Source: JAAXTT01 sp964530215 | GTDB lineage: Bacteria; Bacillota; Desulfotomaculia; Desulfotomaculales; Desulfocucumaceae | DNA length: 6,239 bases | Assembly: GCA_964530215.1 (NCBI GenBank) | Contig: CAZHAJ010000111.1 | Span: forward strand, 1-6,239 | Direction of reading: 5' to 3' | Shown: one piece after another, positions 6,224-6,239 of the stretch | Numbering within the stretch: the stretch's first letter is position 1 | How the letters are laid out: each line of letters starts with the position of its first letter | Notes under the pieces: model-generated | Seen by the model: the letters and a program-made list of their open reading frames with translations, nothing else | Database searches by the model: none | Told to the model about the DNA's origin: nothing | Position numbers and translations under genes: made by a program

Positions 6224-6239
6224 TAGAGTAAAAGAGGCA

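Noticed and set aside
6224..6239. Sequence after serS as a possible terminator or tRNA gene start
   Set aside because: Only 16 bases remain and they show no hairpin or tRNA-like start.

Overview
This window looks like an ordinary chromosomal stretch of a low-to-moderate-GC Gram-positive bacterium, probably a clostridial or Peptococcaceae-type Firmicute. The evidence is strong Shine-Dalgarno sites, a canonical T-box leader, a type I (ASB + ACT) SerA, a PdxS of the same 294-residue length as Bacillus subtilis PdxS, and the neighbourhood pdxS-pdxT...serS, which recalls dacA-pdxS-pdxT-serS of B. subtilis. The taxonomic placement is inference. All genes lie on the + strand.

Layout. Positions 1-79 hold a plausible sigma-A promoter and a short leader. 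Positions 80-1593 hold pdxS (GTG start) and pdxT, the two subunits of the DXP-independent PLP synthase. Positions 1594-2131 are a 538-base gap without a gene. It contains a weak promoter region, a complete T-box riboswitch (about 1691-1950: Stem I with AG bulge, Stem II/III hairpins, T-box sequence and an intrinsic terminator), and then about 180 bases of inverted-repeat-rich spacer. Positions 2132-6223 hold a class V aminotransferase, serA (3-phosphoglycerate dehydrogenase) and serS (seryl-tRNA synthetase). The last 16 bases hold nothing recognisable.

How the genes work together. SerA oxidises 3-phosphoglycerate, and the adjacent PLP-dependent aminotransferase (2-base gap, shared Shine-Dalgarno region) probably supplies the transamination step of serine synthesis or interconverts serine. 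SerS charges tRNA-Ser with the product. The T-box bulge reads UGGC, which fits an acceptor end GCCA (discriminator G, as in tRNA-Ser), so one uncharged-tRNA sensor appears to control both making serine and loading it. No second T-box or clear terminator separates serA from serS. PdxST upstream makes the cofactor of the aminotransferase but seems to be transcribed from its own promoter.

I see no phage, transposase, CRISPR or defence genes and no clearly new system. The points most worth a second look are the joint T-box control, the ambiguous specifier triplet, the aminotransferase that may stand in for SerC, and the inverted-repeat element lying between the T-box terminator and its operon.
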